From JAIRVZ01 sp031553755 (GTDB lineage: Bacteria; Bacteroidota; Bacteroidia; Bacteroidales; Azobacteroidaceae), in assembly GCA_031553755.1 (NCBI GenBank), contig JAVBKZ010000012.1, forward strand, positions 1 through 64,000: a stretch of DNA of 64,000 nucleotides, written 5' to 3'. Shown one piece after another: positions 42,960 through 51,595 of this stretch. A model generated the notes under the pieces. That model made no database searches, had not been told where the DNA came from, and worked only from the letters and a program-made list of their open reading frames with translations. Position 1 is the stretch's first letter. Each line of letters begins with the position of its first letter. Both the position numbers and the translations under genes were made by a program.

Positions 42960-42985
42960 TAATTCCTAATTCCTAATTCCTAATT
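42960..42985. repeat. 7-bp tandem repeat TAATTCC x 3.7 in the SGNH hydrolase leader
   Basis: Three exact copies and a partial copy of TAATTCC lie 10 bases before the ATG of the SGNH hydrolase gene, where a ribosome-binding region would be. A related, degenerate pair occurs at 49871-49895, before another start codon. Confidence 0.8.
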
Positions 42986-42995
42986 ATATTGTATT

Positions 42996-43748
42996 ATGTT
43001 CAGAAGAGACTTTTTTAAGAAAACAGCTTTGGCGGGAGCCGGAGTAATGATGATTCCGGAAATTTTGAACGCTTCTTCCTTAGATTCTCATGAAACATCG
43101 GGAGTTAAACTGAAAGAAAACGCAGTCATCCTGTTTCAGGGCGATTCTATCACCGATGCCGGAAGAAAACGGGAAGATGAAACGACTCCAAACAAACAAT
43201 CAATGTTGGGTAATGGATACGCGATGTTTGCATCCGCCCATCTCCTTGCGGATAATGGAGAGAAAAAACTTCAGATTTATAATAGGGGAATATCAGGGAA
43301 TAAAGTTTACCAGTTGAGGGAACGATGGGAAAAAGATTGTATGGAAATCAAGCCGGATATACTCAGTATCCTAATTGGAGTAAACGATTATTGGCATAAA
43401 AAAAGTGGAAAATACGATGGTGATTTAGGAAAATACGATGCCGATTACCGCGATTTGATCGCTTATACAAAAATGCATCTTCCTGAAACAAAAATCGTTA
43501 TTTGTGAACCATTTATTATTGCCGGAGGAAAAGCATTGGATGAAACTTGGGAATCTGAATTTTCGGGTTACCGGACAGTCGCCAAGCAAATTTCGAAAGA
43601 TTATAAGACTGTTTTTGTTCCCTTTCAAAAAGTATTCAATGAAGCGTTGAAAAAAGCTCCGGTCGAATATTGGGGACAAGATGGCGTACATCCTTCCATG
43701 GCCGGCGCTCAACTGATGGCAGAAGCCTGGATTAAATCGGTTTTATAA
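42996..43748 (+). CDS. Exported SGNH/GDSL hydrolase
   Basis: The protein has 250 residues. The N-terminus FRRDFFKKTALAGAGVMMIP has an Arg-Arg pair before a hydrophobic stretch, like a Tat signal. Block I is FQGDSITDAG with the catalytic Ser. Block III is IGVND and block V is QDGVHPSMAG with the Asp-x-x-His pair. These esterases deacetylate or deacylate carbohydrates or lipids; the substrate here is unknown. Complete, monocistronic. Confidence 0.9.
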   Translation: MFRRDFFKKTALAGAGVMMIPEILNASSLDSHETSGVKLKENAVILFQGDSITDAGRKREDETTPNKQSMLGNGYAMFASAHLLADNGEKKLQIYNRGISGNKVYQLRERWEKDCMEIKPDILSILIGVNDYWHKKSGKYDGDLGKYDADYRDLIAYTKMHLPETKIVICEPFIIAGGKALDETWESEFSGYRTVAKQISKDYKTVFVPFQKVFNEALKKAPVEYWGQDGVHPSMAGAQLMAEAWIKSVL

Positions 43749-43779
43749 TGGAACTAAATATACTGGAAAAGCAACCTTA

Positions 43780-44433
43780 TTAATCGCCATATTGATAATC
43801 TTTTTGAAACATTTCATATACCGGATGGCTACCCGACAAGAACCATGCGCGTATAATACTCAACGTCAGCTTAAAATGACATTAATCTTGATAAAAAATT
43901 TCATATTCTCCGGTTACCGCTTTTTCTTGAAGTTTTTTTTGACCCTTTTTTTTACCTGCATCGCCTTTTGACACAATAGGGCGTGCCCGCTTAAGGCTGA
44001 AACCCAATTTATGAAAAAGTCGTTGACATGCCCGAACCTGCAAGATGATTCCATATTACTTGTCAATGTAAGCTGAAAGTGATTTGCCATCCCAAATATT
44101 GCAATCCATACCGCTTTCTTACGGATGTTTCTGTATTACCACTTTTAATTCTTCTTGCTGTTCAACAGACAAGCGAGAGGTACGACCCGGTCTTTTTTCA
44201 TCTCGCAATGATTCCAAATTACCTGTCTCTTTGATTTTCTTTATCCAATTGCTCACCGTTCGCGGCGAATTGCCAAACAAAGCTCCAATGCTGTCGCAAC
44301 TTTCATCCTCTTTATTGATAAAAAGCAAGATACCGTGAAGTCTGTGAATAAAACGTGATTCTATATTCTTCGCAAAATAAGCCTGTATTTGCGAAGATAT
44401 TGCCGACTTGTTATTAATTTCCAATCGTTTCAT
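43780..44433 (-). pseudogene. Decayed IS630-family transposase
   Basis: From the ATG at 44433 the minus frame encodes the helix-turn-helix part (GALFGNSPRTVSNWIKKIKE, then RDEKRPGRTSRLS). It then continues in the same frame through three in-frame stops: at 44119-44121, before the YGIILQVRACQRLFHKLGF segment, and at 43882-43884, where an expected Glu codon of IFYQD-ECHF is TAA. After SIIRAWFLSGSHP most of the DDE domain is missing, and a short tail ends at a TAA at 43780. It is a single-frame remnant of an insertion sequence, inactive. A TATCTTTG -7 element precedes its start at 44453-44446. Confidence 0.85.
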
Positions 44434-44635
44434 ATCTTTTTTTTCCAAAGATATAAAAAATACGCATTTATATACGACGTTTGTTGTATATTTTATTGGG
44501 GGCAACAGCAGCTTATTGTTGTGCTCTCCTGAGGGTCGCTCAGGTTAATAGAGCTGTCATGTTTTTGTATAGTCCCGTTTCGTTTTTTTGCCCCAAATCT
44601 TTTCATCGGTCGTTCCTTCCGCCTCTCTTCAATCA

Positions 44636-45094
44636 TTATTCACCTGTTCCGGCTTCCCAAGCTGCGATAGATATTTTCTCCACTCTCCGTTGGTGTCTTC
44701 CTCCTTCAAATGGGGCTTCAAGGAAAGCGACAACACACAATTTAGCCTCGTCTTTTGAAATATATCTTCCCGGCAAGACCAAAACATTTATGTCATTGTG
44801 AGCACGGGCGAGTTGAGCAATTTCTTCTTCCCAACAAATGGCGGCACGGATTTCCTGATGTTTATTCAACGTCATCGCGATTCCGTTTCCACTGCCACAA
44901 ACGGCAATTCCCGAATGCACTTCTCCGCTTTCTACCGCGATAGCCAAAGGGTGTGCAAAATCAGGATAATCACAACTTTCGGGTGTACATGTTCCAAAAT
45001 CCTTATAAGCAACGCCTTTTTTATCCAAAACAGATTTGATGTACTCTTTGATTTCAAAGCCGGCGTGGTCGGCGGCTAATCCGATTATTTTCAT
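44636..45094 (-). CDS. rpiB: Ribose-5-phosphate isomerase B
   Basis: About 152 residues from the ATG at 45094, chosen because it gives the standard N-terminus KIIGLAADHAGFEIKEY; an upstream TTG adds 13 unlikely residues. The conserved GTCTPESCDYPDFA and CGSGNGIAMTLNKHQEIRAA supply the active-site Cys and anion-binding loop. RpiB interconverts ribose 5-phosphate and ribulose 5-phosphate. It follows tkt by 35 bases on the same strand, a natural pentose-phosphate operon. Confidence 0.95.
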   Translation of the reverse strand: MKIIGLAADHAGFEIKEYIKSVLDKKGVAYKDFGTCTPESCDYPDFAHPLAIAVESGEVHSGIAVCGSGNGIAMTLNKHQEIRAAICWEEEIAQLARAHNDINVLVLPGRYISKDEAKLCVVAFLEAPFEGGRHQRRVEKISIAAWEAGTGE

Positions 45095-45129
45095 ACTATT
45101 CTCAAGTTTTAAGTTAATATTTATTTTTG

Positions 45130-47157
45130 TCAATTTATCATCGACTTAACCTGATTGTAAACATTTATTCCGGTAAAGCCTAATTTTTCATCCAAGACTT
45201 TATATGGAGCGGAAAATCCAAAAGATTCCAATCCCCATATTTTTCCGTTGTTTCCAACCAAACCTTGTAAATTAACAGGAAGTCCGGCTGTTAATCCGAA
45301 TATTTTCACTCCGGGAATAATTACCGAATCTTGATATTGTTGTGTTTGAGTGCGAAATAATCCTTCGGATGGAACCGAAACTATTCTAACTTTTATTCCA
45401 TCTTTTTTCAACAATTCCGCGCCTTCGACTAAAGTTGAAACTTCAGAACCGGATGCAAGCAAAATAACATCGGGATTGCCATCACATTCAACCACATAAC
45501 CACCTTGTTCCGCTTGTAAAGCTTCTACATAACGAGACTCCTTAGCTGGAAGATCTTTTATATTTTGTCGTGAAAAAATCAAACCTGTAGGTGTTTTTGT
45601 ATTTTCCATAGCTAATTTCCACGAAACCGTAGCCTCATATACATCAGCCGGACGAAGTACTAACATTGAATTATGCCCTTTGTGATTTTTCAGTTTTTCC
45701 ATCAAACGAATTTGAGCTTCCTGTTCAACCGGTTCATGAGTAGGGCCATCCTCTCCTACCCTGAAAGCATCATGAGACCAAATAAACTTCACAGGTAATT
45801 CCATTAACGCGGCCATTCGGATGGCGGGTTTCATATAATCAGAAAAAACAAAAAACGTCGCGCAAGCGGAAATGATTCCTCCATGTAAAGACATGCCTAT
45901 AGTCAAACAAGCCATTGTTAACTCGGAAACTCCCGCTTGAAGGAAAGCTCCGCTAAAATCACCTTTTGTAAAAGCCTTTGTTTTTTTGAGAAATCCATCT
46001 GTTTTATCCGAATTAGAAAGATCTGCCGAAGAAACAATCATATTTTCTACTTGTTCTGCCAAAACGCCAAGTACATTTGCCGAAGCGACACGAGTAGGTT
46101 GTCCCGATTTTTGTTCGATCGACGACCAATTAATAGCAGGTATTTCTCCTTTAAACCAACTCTCTAATTTCGCCGCCAATTCGGGTTTTTCTTTTGCCCA
46201 GCGCGCTTTTTGGATATATTTTTCAGCAACAATTTGTTTTAATTCCTCTCTTCTTTTATTATATATTGCTTGTACTTCAGGAAAAATCTGGAATAAATTT
46301 TCGGGATTTCCACCCAAATTTTTGATTGTACTTTCAAAGCACGCGCCTGACTCTCCCAAAGGCATACCATGTGTAGCGCATTTGTTTTCATAAGAAGATC
46401 CATCGGGAGCCAATGCGCCTTTGCCCATTATTGTCGTTCCGATAATAAGTGTAGGCCTATTTTTTTCGGCTTTAGCTTCAGTCAACGCGGCTCTTATTTC
46501 GTTCACATCATTACCATTGATATTGATGACTTTCCAACCCCAAGCTTCGTATTTTTTCGCTACATCTTCGTCTGTAACAGCGGAAGTATCGGTAGAAAGT
46601 TGGATCCCGTTAGAATCATAAAACATAATGAAGTTATCTAATCCCAAATAGCCGGCAATACGTCCGCCGCCTTGAGATATTTCTTCTTGAATACCGCCAT
46701 CGGAAATAAAAGCGTATATAGTTTGATTCATTATTTCACCAAAACGGGCTTTCATAAACTTAGCGGCGATGGCAGCTCCGATTCCATATACATGCCCCTG
46801 CCCCAATGGTCCGGAAGTATTTTCAACACCACGCATCACATCCACTTCGGGATGTCCCGGAGTTACACTTCCCCATTGACGAAACTGAGTCAATTCTTCT
46901 AAACTATATTTTCCGGTGAAAGATAAAACCGAATACAACATCGGAGACATGTGTCCCGGATCAAGAAAAAAACGGTCACGACCTTCCCAAAGCGGATTTT
47001 CCGGATCATAAACCATAAATTCAGAATACAGCACATTAATAAAATCAGCGCCTCCCATAGCGCCACCAGGATGCCCTGATTTTGCTTTTTCTACCATGGA
47101 CGCGGCAAGTATCCTTATATTATCGGCCGCTTTATTCATTATGCTTACTTCATTCAT
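45130..47157 (-). CDS. tkt: Transketolase
   Basis: The protein has 675 residues, full length. AKSGHPGGAMGGADF opens the thiamine-diphosphate domain, GPLGQGHVYGIG is the conserved loop, and FISDGGIQEEISQGG with the ThDP metal site follows. The transketolase signature GEDGPTHEPVEQ lies in the pyrimidine domain, and the C-terminal domain completes it. It transfers two-carbon units in the non-oxidative pentose phosphate pathway. Met7 is an alternative start. Operon with rpiB downstream; rpe is divergent upstream. Confidence 0.96.
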   Translation of the reverse strand: MNEVSIMNKAADNIRILAASMVEKAKSGHPGGAMGGADFINVLYSEFMVYDPENPLWEGRDRFFLDPGHMSPMLYSVLSFTGKYSLEELTQFRQWGSVTPGHPEVDVMRGVENTSGPLGQGHVYGIGAAIAAKFMKARFGEIMNQTIYAFISDGGIQEEISQGGGRIAGYLGLDNFIMFYDSNGIQLSTDTSAVTDEDVAKKYEAWGWKVININGNDVNEIRAALTEAKAEKNRPTLIIGTTIMGKGALAPDGSSYENKCATHGMPLGESGACFESTIKNLGGNPENLFQIFPEVQAIYNKRREELKQIVAEKYIQKARWAKEKPELAAKLESWFKGEIPAINWSSIEQKSGQPTRVASANVLGVLAEQVENMIVSSADLSNSDKTDGFLKKTKAFTKGDFSGAFLQAGVSELTMACLTIGMSLHGGIISACATFFVFSDYMKPAIRMAALMELPVKFIWSHDAFRVGEDGPTHEPVEQEAQIRLMEKLKNHKGHNSMLVLRPADVYEATVSWKLAMENTKTPTGLIFSRQNIKDLPAKESRYVEALQAEQGGYVVECDGNPDVILLASGSEVSTLVEGAELLKKDGIKVRIVSVPSEGLFRTQTQQYQDSVIIPGVKIFGLTAGLPVNLQGLVGNNGKIWGLESFGFSAPYKVLDEKLGFTGINVYNQVKSMIN

Positions 47158-47199
47158 AATGGTTTTTAAGAATTTTATTTAAAATTGATAATTTGACGA

Positions 47200-47207
47200 C
47201 AAATATA
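47200..47207 (-). promoter_or_regulatory. -7 element TATATTTG for tkt-rpiB
   Basis: Exact TAnnTTTG match on the minus strand 43 bases before the tkt start. A second match, TACTTTTG, lies at 47226-47219. Confidence 0.55.
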
Positions 47208-47402
47208 ATCATTCTTTGCAAAAGTATAACACATTATTTTGTAAATGAATTTGAATAACCAAACAGAATAAATCAAACTCAGAAATAAAATTTATACAAA
47301 TTACAATATATTCGGCAACGCCTCGTTTTGATAGTATAAATTAAAAATACAGTTTGGCCTATGAAACATGTCTTTACTTCTGATGATTGTAAAAAAGTTA
47401 AC

Positions 47403-47534
47403 ATGATGAAAAATGAGAAATCAGACACGATTGCTCCACGTAAGCAAACACTGGCTTTCATCATGCAATTTGCAAAAAGCTATCATGTGGAAAAAAATCT
47501 TCCGTTGAATCTTTCAGGAATAATTCTGAACTAA
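47403..47534 (+). CDS. Small conserved-looking protein coupled to rpe
   Basis: A 43-residue protein from the ATG at 47403; a 57-residue form from 47361 is possible. The sequence APRKQTLAFIMQFAKSYHV followed by LPLNLSGIILN looks like the short proteins found next to metabolic genes in Bacteroidales. It has an amphipathic helix and a hydrophobic end. The TAA stop overlaps the rpe ATG by one base (TAATG), so translation is probably coupled. Function unknown. Confidence 0.6.
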   Translation: MMKNEKSDTIAPRKQTLAFIMQFAKSYHVEKNLPLNLSGIILN

Positions 47535-48178
47535 TGAAATTAGCTCCTTCCCTGTTATCGGCGAATTTCCTACAACTGGAAAAAGATTTAGAAATGATTA
47601 ACCGGAGTGAAGCCGATTGGCTTCACTTGGATGTGATGGATGGAGTATTCGTCCCAAACATATCTTTTGGATTTCCGGTTATCGAACAAGTCGCGAAAAT
47701 CTGTCAAAAACCGTTGGATGTACACTTGATGATTGTAGAACCTCAAAAATTCATTCCCCAAGTAAAGGCATCGGACGCATATATGATGAATGTACATTAT
47801 GAGGCATGTATCCATCTGCACAGAACCATCCACGCAATCAAAGAAACCGGAATGAAAGCTGGAATTACTTTGAATCCGCATACGCCAATCGAATTATTAC
47901 AAGACATTATTCACGATGTTGACATGGTATTGTTGATGAGTGTGAATCCGGGATTTGGGGGTCAGAAATTTATCACTCATTCCCTCGAAAAAGTTTCCCG
48001 GCTGAAAGAAATGATTTTAAGAAAAAATCTAAATACTTTGATACAAGTCGATGGTGGTGTAAATCTACAAACAGGAAAACAATTAATTGACGCCGGAGCT
48101 GATGTTTTAGTAGCCGGAAACTTCGTCTTTAATTCCGAAAATCCGATTGAGACGATTAGAGAAATGAAGAGACTGTAA
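47534..48178 (+). CDS. rpe: Ribulose-phosphate 3-epimerase
   Basis: The protein has 214 residues. KLAPSLLSANFLQLEKDL, DWLHLDVMDGVFVPNISFG (the catalytic Asp and metal ligands), VHLMIVEPQ and MSVNPGFGGQKF are all present, and VDGGVN completes the phosphate-binding site. Rpe interconverts ribulose 5-phosphate and xylulose 5-phosphate. Tkt and rpiB are encoded nearby on the opposite strand, so the non-oxidative pentose-phosphate genes cluster here. Its start overlaps the stop of a small upstream frame. Confidence 0.96.
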   Translation: MKLAPSLLSANFLQLEKDLEMINRSEADWLHLDVMDGVFVPNISFGFPVIEQVAKICQKPLDVHLMIVEPQKFIPQVKASDAYMMNVHYEACIHLHRTIHAIKETGMKAGITLNPHTPIELLQDIIHDVDMVLLMSVNPGFGGQKFITHSLEKVSRLKEMILRKNLNTLIQVDGGVNLQTGKQLIDAGADVLVAGNFVFNSENPIETIREMKRL

Positions 48179-48226
48179 AGTGTAATTATTGTCAATAAAT
48201 ATCCATCAAATACCAACTAAACCTTT

Positions 48227-49801
48227 ATGTACGAAACCTTGTTAAAGATGCCTTTTTTTAGGTTTCTTATTCCTTTTATATCAGGAATAATCTTTCAATA
48301 TTACGTAAATATACCCACGATTTTATACGTTATCATATTCATAACGGGATTGTTGTTTTTGATAACATTTCACTTATTTAAAAACAAATACATCAATCGG
48401 TATTTATTCGGGACCGGCATTTACTGCTTGCTGTTTCTTTTTGGAGGCGCCTCTGTCAAACAAATTTACTTGGATGTTCAATGGAATTTTCCGGTTAATA
48501 AACAATTATATGAAATAAAATTATTGGATGACCTTGTTGATAAAAAGAAAAATTACCAATGTATAGTAGATATAAATTCTATAAAAACAGACGAAAAATG
48601 GAAATCAGTCAATAAAAAAGCGATACTTTATATTGCTAAAGATTCTGTTTCTCAAAAACTTAAAGCGGGCAACATAATCAAAGCGTCAACCTCTTTCAAT
48701 CAAGTAAATTTTATTAAAGGCAGCGATTTTGATTACGCTGTTTTTTTGAAAAATAAATCTATTTCATGTGTTGGTTATGTTTCATCGGGAAACTGGAAAA
48801 AATCAGAAGAACAACAAAATCCTTTTCCGGATCTCAAAATAACCGCGCTCAATTGCAGGCGTTTTTTTCTCAAAAAATTAGAATCAATTACACATTCTGA
48901 AAAAGAATATGGAATCGCGGCCGGAATTTTATTCGGATATAAAAGCGTTTTAGACAATAATTTGAAAAACGCTTTTTCAACAACAGGGGGAGCGCATGTT
49001 TTGGTCGTAAGTGGGTTGCATGTCGCCATTTTATATTCAGCGATCATTTTACTATTCAGTTTCTTAGGAAATTCAAGACAAATAAAATATGTGCGGCAGC
49101 CGATAGCTTTGTCTTTAATTTGGGGATTTGCGTTTATAACCGGATTGACCCCTTCGGTAGTAAGGGCAACCTCTATGATTTCAATTTATGGTTTTTCAGA
49201 AATTATAGGAAGAAAAGCATTTTCTTTAAATACAGTTTTTGCCACTGCTTTTTTAATGCTGGCATATTATCCTTTGTATCTTTTTGATGTTGGATTTCAA
49301 CTGAGTTTTTTAGCTGTTACAGCTATAATTACACTTAATCCTATACTTCAAAATTTTTACAAAAGCCGTTATCGTATCTGTAATTATCTTTGGTCGTTAA
49401 CTACCGTTTCAACTTCAGCGCAAATCGGTACGGCACCTGTAAGCATTTTTTATTTCCATCAATTTCCGGTTGTTTTCCTTCTTACAAACTTATTTGTAAT
49501 CCCATTAGTAGGTGTTATCCTGATTATGCTTCTTATTTATCTCATAATTACTTGCATGACGGACATATCCGGATACCTCACATATCCATTACACTATATC
49601 CTTCTGATTTTCATTTCGGGAATAGAATCAATTACAAAAATACCATATAATTGCATTTTCAACCTGTATCCCGATTTACAAGACATTATCTCGCTCTATT
49701 TATTTATTATATTTTTAACTTTATTACTTATTCGTAAAAAAATAGTATTCGCCTACATCATTATTTTACTTGGTCTCTTCCAAGTAATTCATTACCTTTG
49801 A
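48227..49801 (+). CDS. ComEC/Rec2-type competence membrane protein
   Basis: The protein has 524 residues. N-terminal hydrophobic helices and an OB-like region (VDINSIKTDEKWKSVNKKAILYI) correspond to DUF4131. The competence domain contains the signature HVLVVSGLHVAILYSAI and LIWGFAFITGLTPSVVRAT. It lacks a C-terminal metallo-beta-lactamase domain, as is common in Bacteroidota. ComEC channels single-stranded DNA across the inner membrane in competent bacteria; actual competence here is not shown. It is downstream of rpe with 48 bases between. Confidence 0.88.
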   Translation: MYETLLKMPFFRFLIPFISGIIFQYYVNIPTILYVIIFITGLLFLITFHLFKNKYINRYLFGTGIYCLLFLFGGASVKQIYLDVQWNFPVNKQLYEIKLLDDLVDKKKNYQCIVDINSIKTDEKWKSVNKKAILYIAKDSVSQKLKAGNIIKASTSFNQVNFIKGSDFDYAVFLKNKSISCVGYVSSGNWKKSEEQQNPFPDLKITALNCRRFFLKKLESITHSEKEYGIAAGILFGYKSVLDNNLKNAFSTTGGAHVLVVSGLHVAILYSAIILLFSFLGNSRQIKYVRQPIALSLIWGFAFITGLTPSVVRATSMISIYGFSEIIGRKAFSLNTVFATAFLMLAYYPLYLFDVGFQLSFLAVTAIITLNPILQNFYKSRYRICNYLWSLTTVSTSAQIGTAPVSIFYFHQFPVVFLLTNLFVIPLVGVILIMLLIYLIITCMTDISGYLTYPLHYILLIFISGIESITKIPYNCIFNLYPDLQDIISLYLFIIFLTLLLIRKKIVFAYIIILLGLFQVIHYL

Positions 49802-49808
49802 GGCCGGT

Positions 49809-49850
49809 TAAAAGATAAAAGATAAAAGATAAAAGATAAAAGATAAAAGG
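49809..49850. repeat. 7-bp tandem repeat TAAAAGA x 5 plus partial copy
   Basis: Five exact copies of TAAAAGA followed by TAAAAGG lie between comEC and the DHH phosphoesterase gene. Pure 7-bp repeats of this length are prone to slippage. Confidence 0.85.
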
Positions 49851-49903
49851 GAGAAGGGAGTTCGAATTTCAATTCCTAATTTTTAATTCCTAATTAAAAG
49901 AAG

Positions 49904-50932
49904 ATGATTTCAAAAATTATAGCGGAAGCGCAAATTCAAAAAGCAAAAAAATATGTTGAGTATGCCGACAAAATCGTTATCGTTACTCACATATCACCCG
50001 ATGGAGATGCTATAGGTTCTTCGTTAGGACTTTATCATTTTTTATTAGAGCAGGATAAACAAGTCAACGTAATCGTTCCTAATGATTTTCCTAATTTTTT
50101 AAAATGGATGAAAGGCGCTCATGATATTATTATTCATGAAAAAAATAAAGAAATCGCGGAAGAAACAATCGCAGCGGCCGAACTTATTTTTTGTCTGGAT
50201 TTTAATATTTTAAAAAGAATCGAACGATTAGGAGATTCCGTTGAACGAGCAAACGCGAAAAAAGTGATGATAGACCATCATTTAGATCCGGGTGATTTTT
50301 GTAATGTCACAATATCGTATCCCCAAATATCATCTACTTGCGAATTGATTTTCCGTTTTATCTGCCGGATGGGATTCTATGAAGACATTAATAAATATTG
50401 CGCGGAATGTATTTATGCCGGCATGATGACCGATACAGGCGCGTTTACTTACAATTCGAATAATCCTGAAATTTATTATATCATTGGCGAATTAATAAAA
50501 AAAGGCATCAATAAAGATGAAATATACGCCTTGGTATATAATAATTCAAGCATCGACCGTTTAAGATTACAAGGATATGTTTTATACGAAAAAATGAAAA
50601 TATATCCGGAATATAAAACAGCTTTAATTACGTTATCTCAATCTGAATTAGACCGTTTTAATTTTAAAAAAGGAGATTCGGAAGGATTTGTAAATATTCC
50701 GTTAGCTGTGAACGATGTTATTTTTTCGGTTTTTATTAAAGAGGAAAAAGGATATGTTAAACTTTCCCTCCGTTCGAAAGGTAATTTTCCATGCAATAAA
50801 TTCGCAGCCGAACAGTTTAACGGCGGAGGACATTTAAATGCTTCAGGAGGAGAGTTTTTCGGCTCATTCGAAGACGCCACCAAACATTTCGACAAGGTTC
50901 TGCCCTTGTACAAAGAACTTCTGAATAAATAA
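49904..50932 (+). CDS. nrnA: DHH-family phosphoesterase (NrnA-like)
   Basis: The protein has 342 residues. DHH motifs: HISPDGDAIGSSLG with metal-binding Asp residues, FCLDFN, MIDHHLDP with the DHH triad, and TGAFTYNSNNP. The C-terminal DHHA1 domain ends FNGGGHLNASGG, the substrate-binding GGGH. NrnA-type enzymes degrade nanoRNA and 3'-phosphoadenosine 5'-phosphate. The gene begins a backbone run with DUF4827 and glmM, a familiar Bacteroidales arrangement. Confidence 0.9.
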   Translation: MISKIIAEAQIQKAKKYVEYADKIVIVTHISPDGDAIGSSLGLYHFLLEQDKQVNVIVPNDFPNFLKWMKGAHDIIIHEKNKEIAEETIAAAELIFCLDFNILKRIERLGDSVERANAKKVMIDHHLDPGDFCNVTISYPQISSTCELIFRFICRMGFYEDINKYCAECIYAGMMTDTGAFTYNSNNPEIYYIIGELIKKGINKDEIYALVYNNSSIDRLRLQGYVLYEKMKIYPEYKTALITLSQSELDRFNFKKGDSEGFVNIPLAVNDVIFSVFIKEEKGYVKLSLRSKGNFPCNKFAAEQFNGGGHLNASGGEFFGSFEDATKHFDKVLPLYKELLNK

Positions 50933-50957
50933 TAAATGTGATTAACTAATTTATAAT

Positions 50958-50965
50958 TACCTTTG
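50958..50965 (+). promoter_or_regulatory. -7 element TACCTTTG for the DUF4827 gene
   Basis: Exact TAnnTTTG match 68 bases before the ATG at 51033. Confidence 0.5.
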
Positions 50966-51032
50966 TCAGGTTTTAATTCTTACTAACAACATATAAATTA
51001 CCAATTCAAACAAATTGGTTATCAATAAAAAC

Positions 51033-51566
51033 ATGAGAAAATTATTATTATTCACATCATTTTTAATTGTTACAGCAAGTATTTTTTTCTCTTGCGATAA
51101 GACAAAAACTCCTCAGGAATTGATGGAGGAAGAAAAAAAATCAATCGACAGGTTCATCGCCAAGAATGGTTTTGAAATACTTAAAAGTTATCCGGCCGAT
51201 AGTACTTTCAAGGAAAAACAATATTTCAAAACACCCGAAGGTGTTTATATGAACGTTGTTAATCGTGGAAACGGTACAAAAGCCGAATATAAGCAAGAAG
51301 TTACCGTGCGTTTCAGAAACGCGGTGGAATTCAAATCCGACACCACTAAATATTCTAACACGAATTCGGAATCTTTCCTCGAAATGTTTTACTCTCAATA
51401 TTCATACAACAGTTCTCTTGCTTGTGCTGGATGGGATATAGCCTTACAATATGTAAGTGATAGAGCCAAAGTCAGGCTTATCATCCCATCTTCATACAGG
51501 GAAAGTGATGCCAGCGGCTCATACAGCCCTATATATTATGAAGAATTAAATTACAGATTCAAATAA
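51033..51566 (+). CDS. DUF4827 lipoprotein
   Basis: 177 residues from the ATG at 51033, chosen over an upstream ATG at 51015 because it starts directly with a basic n-region (MRKLLLF) before the lipobox FFSC. The rest, beginning TPQELMEEEKKSIDRFIAKNGF and ending PIYYEELNYRFK, matches the DUF4827 pattern, distantly FKBP-like. Function unknown; an envelope lipoprotein. Its place between the DHH phosphoesterase and glmM genes is typical of Bacteroidales. Confidence 0.85.
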   Translation: MRKLLLFTSFLIVTASIFFSCDKTKTPQELMEEEKKSIDRFIAKNGFEILKSYPADSTFKEKQYFKTPEGVYMNVVNRGNGTKAEYKQEVTVRFRNAVEFKSDTTKYSNTNSESFLEMFYSQYSYNSSLACAGWDIALQYVSDRAKVRLIIPSSYRESDASGSYSPIYYEELNYRFK

Positions 51567-51595
51567 ATCCTAAAACTATAAAAATCAATACATTT

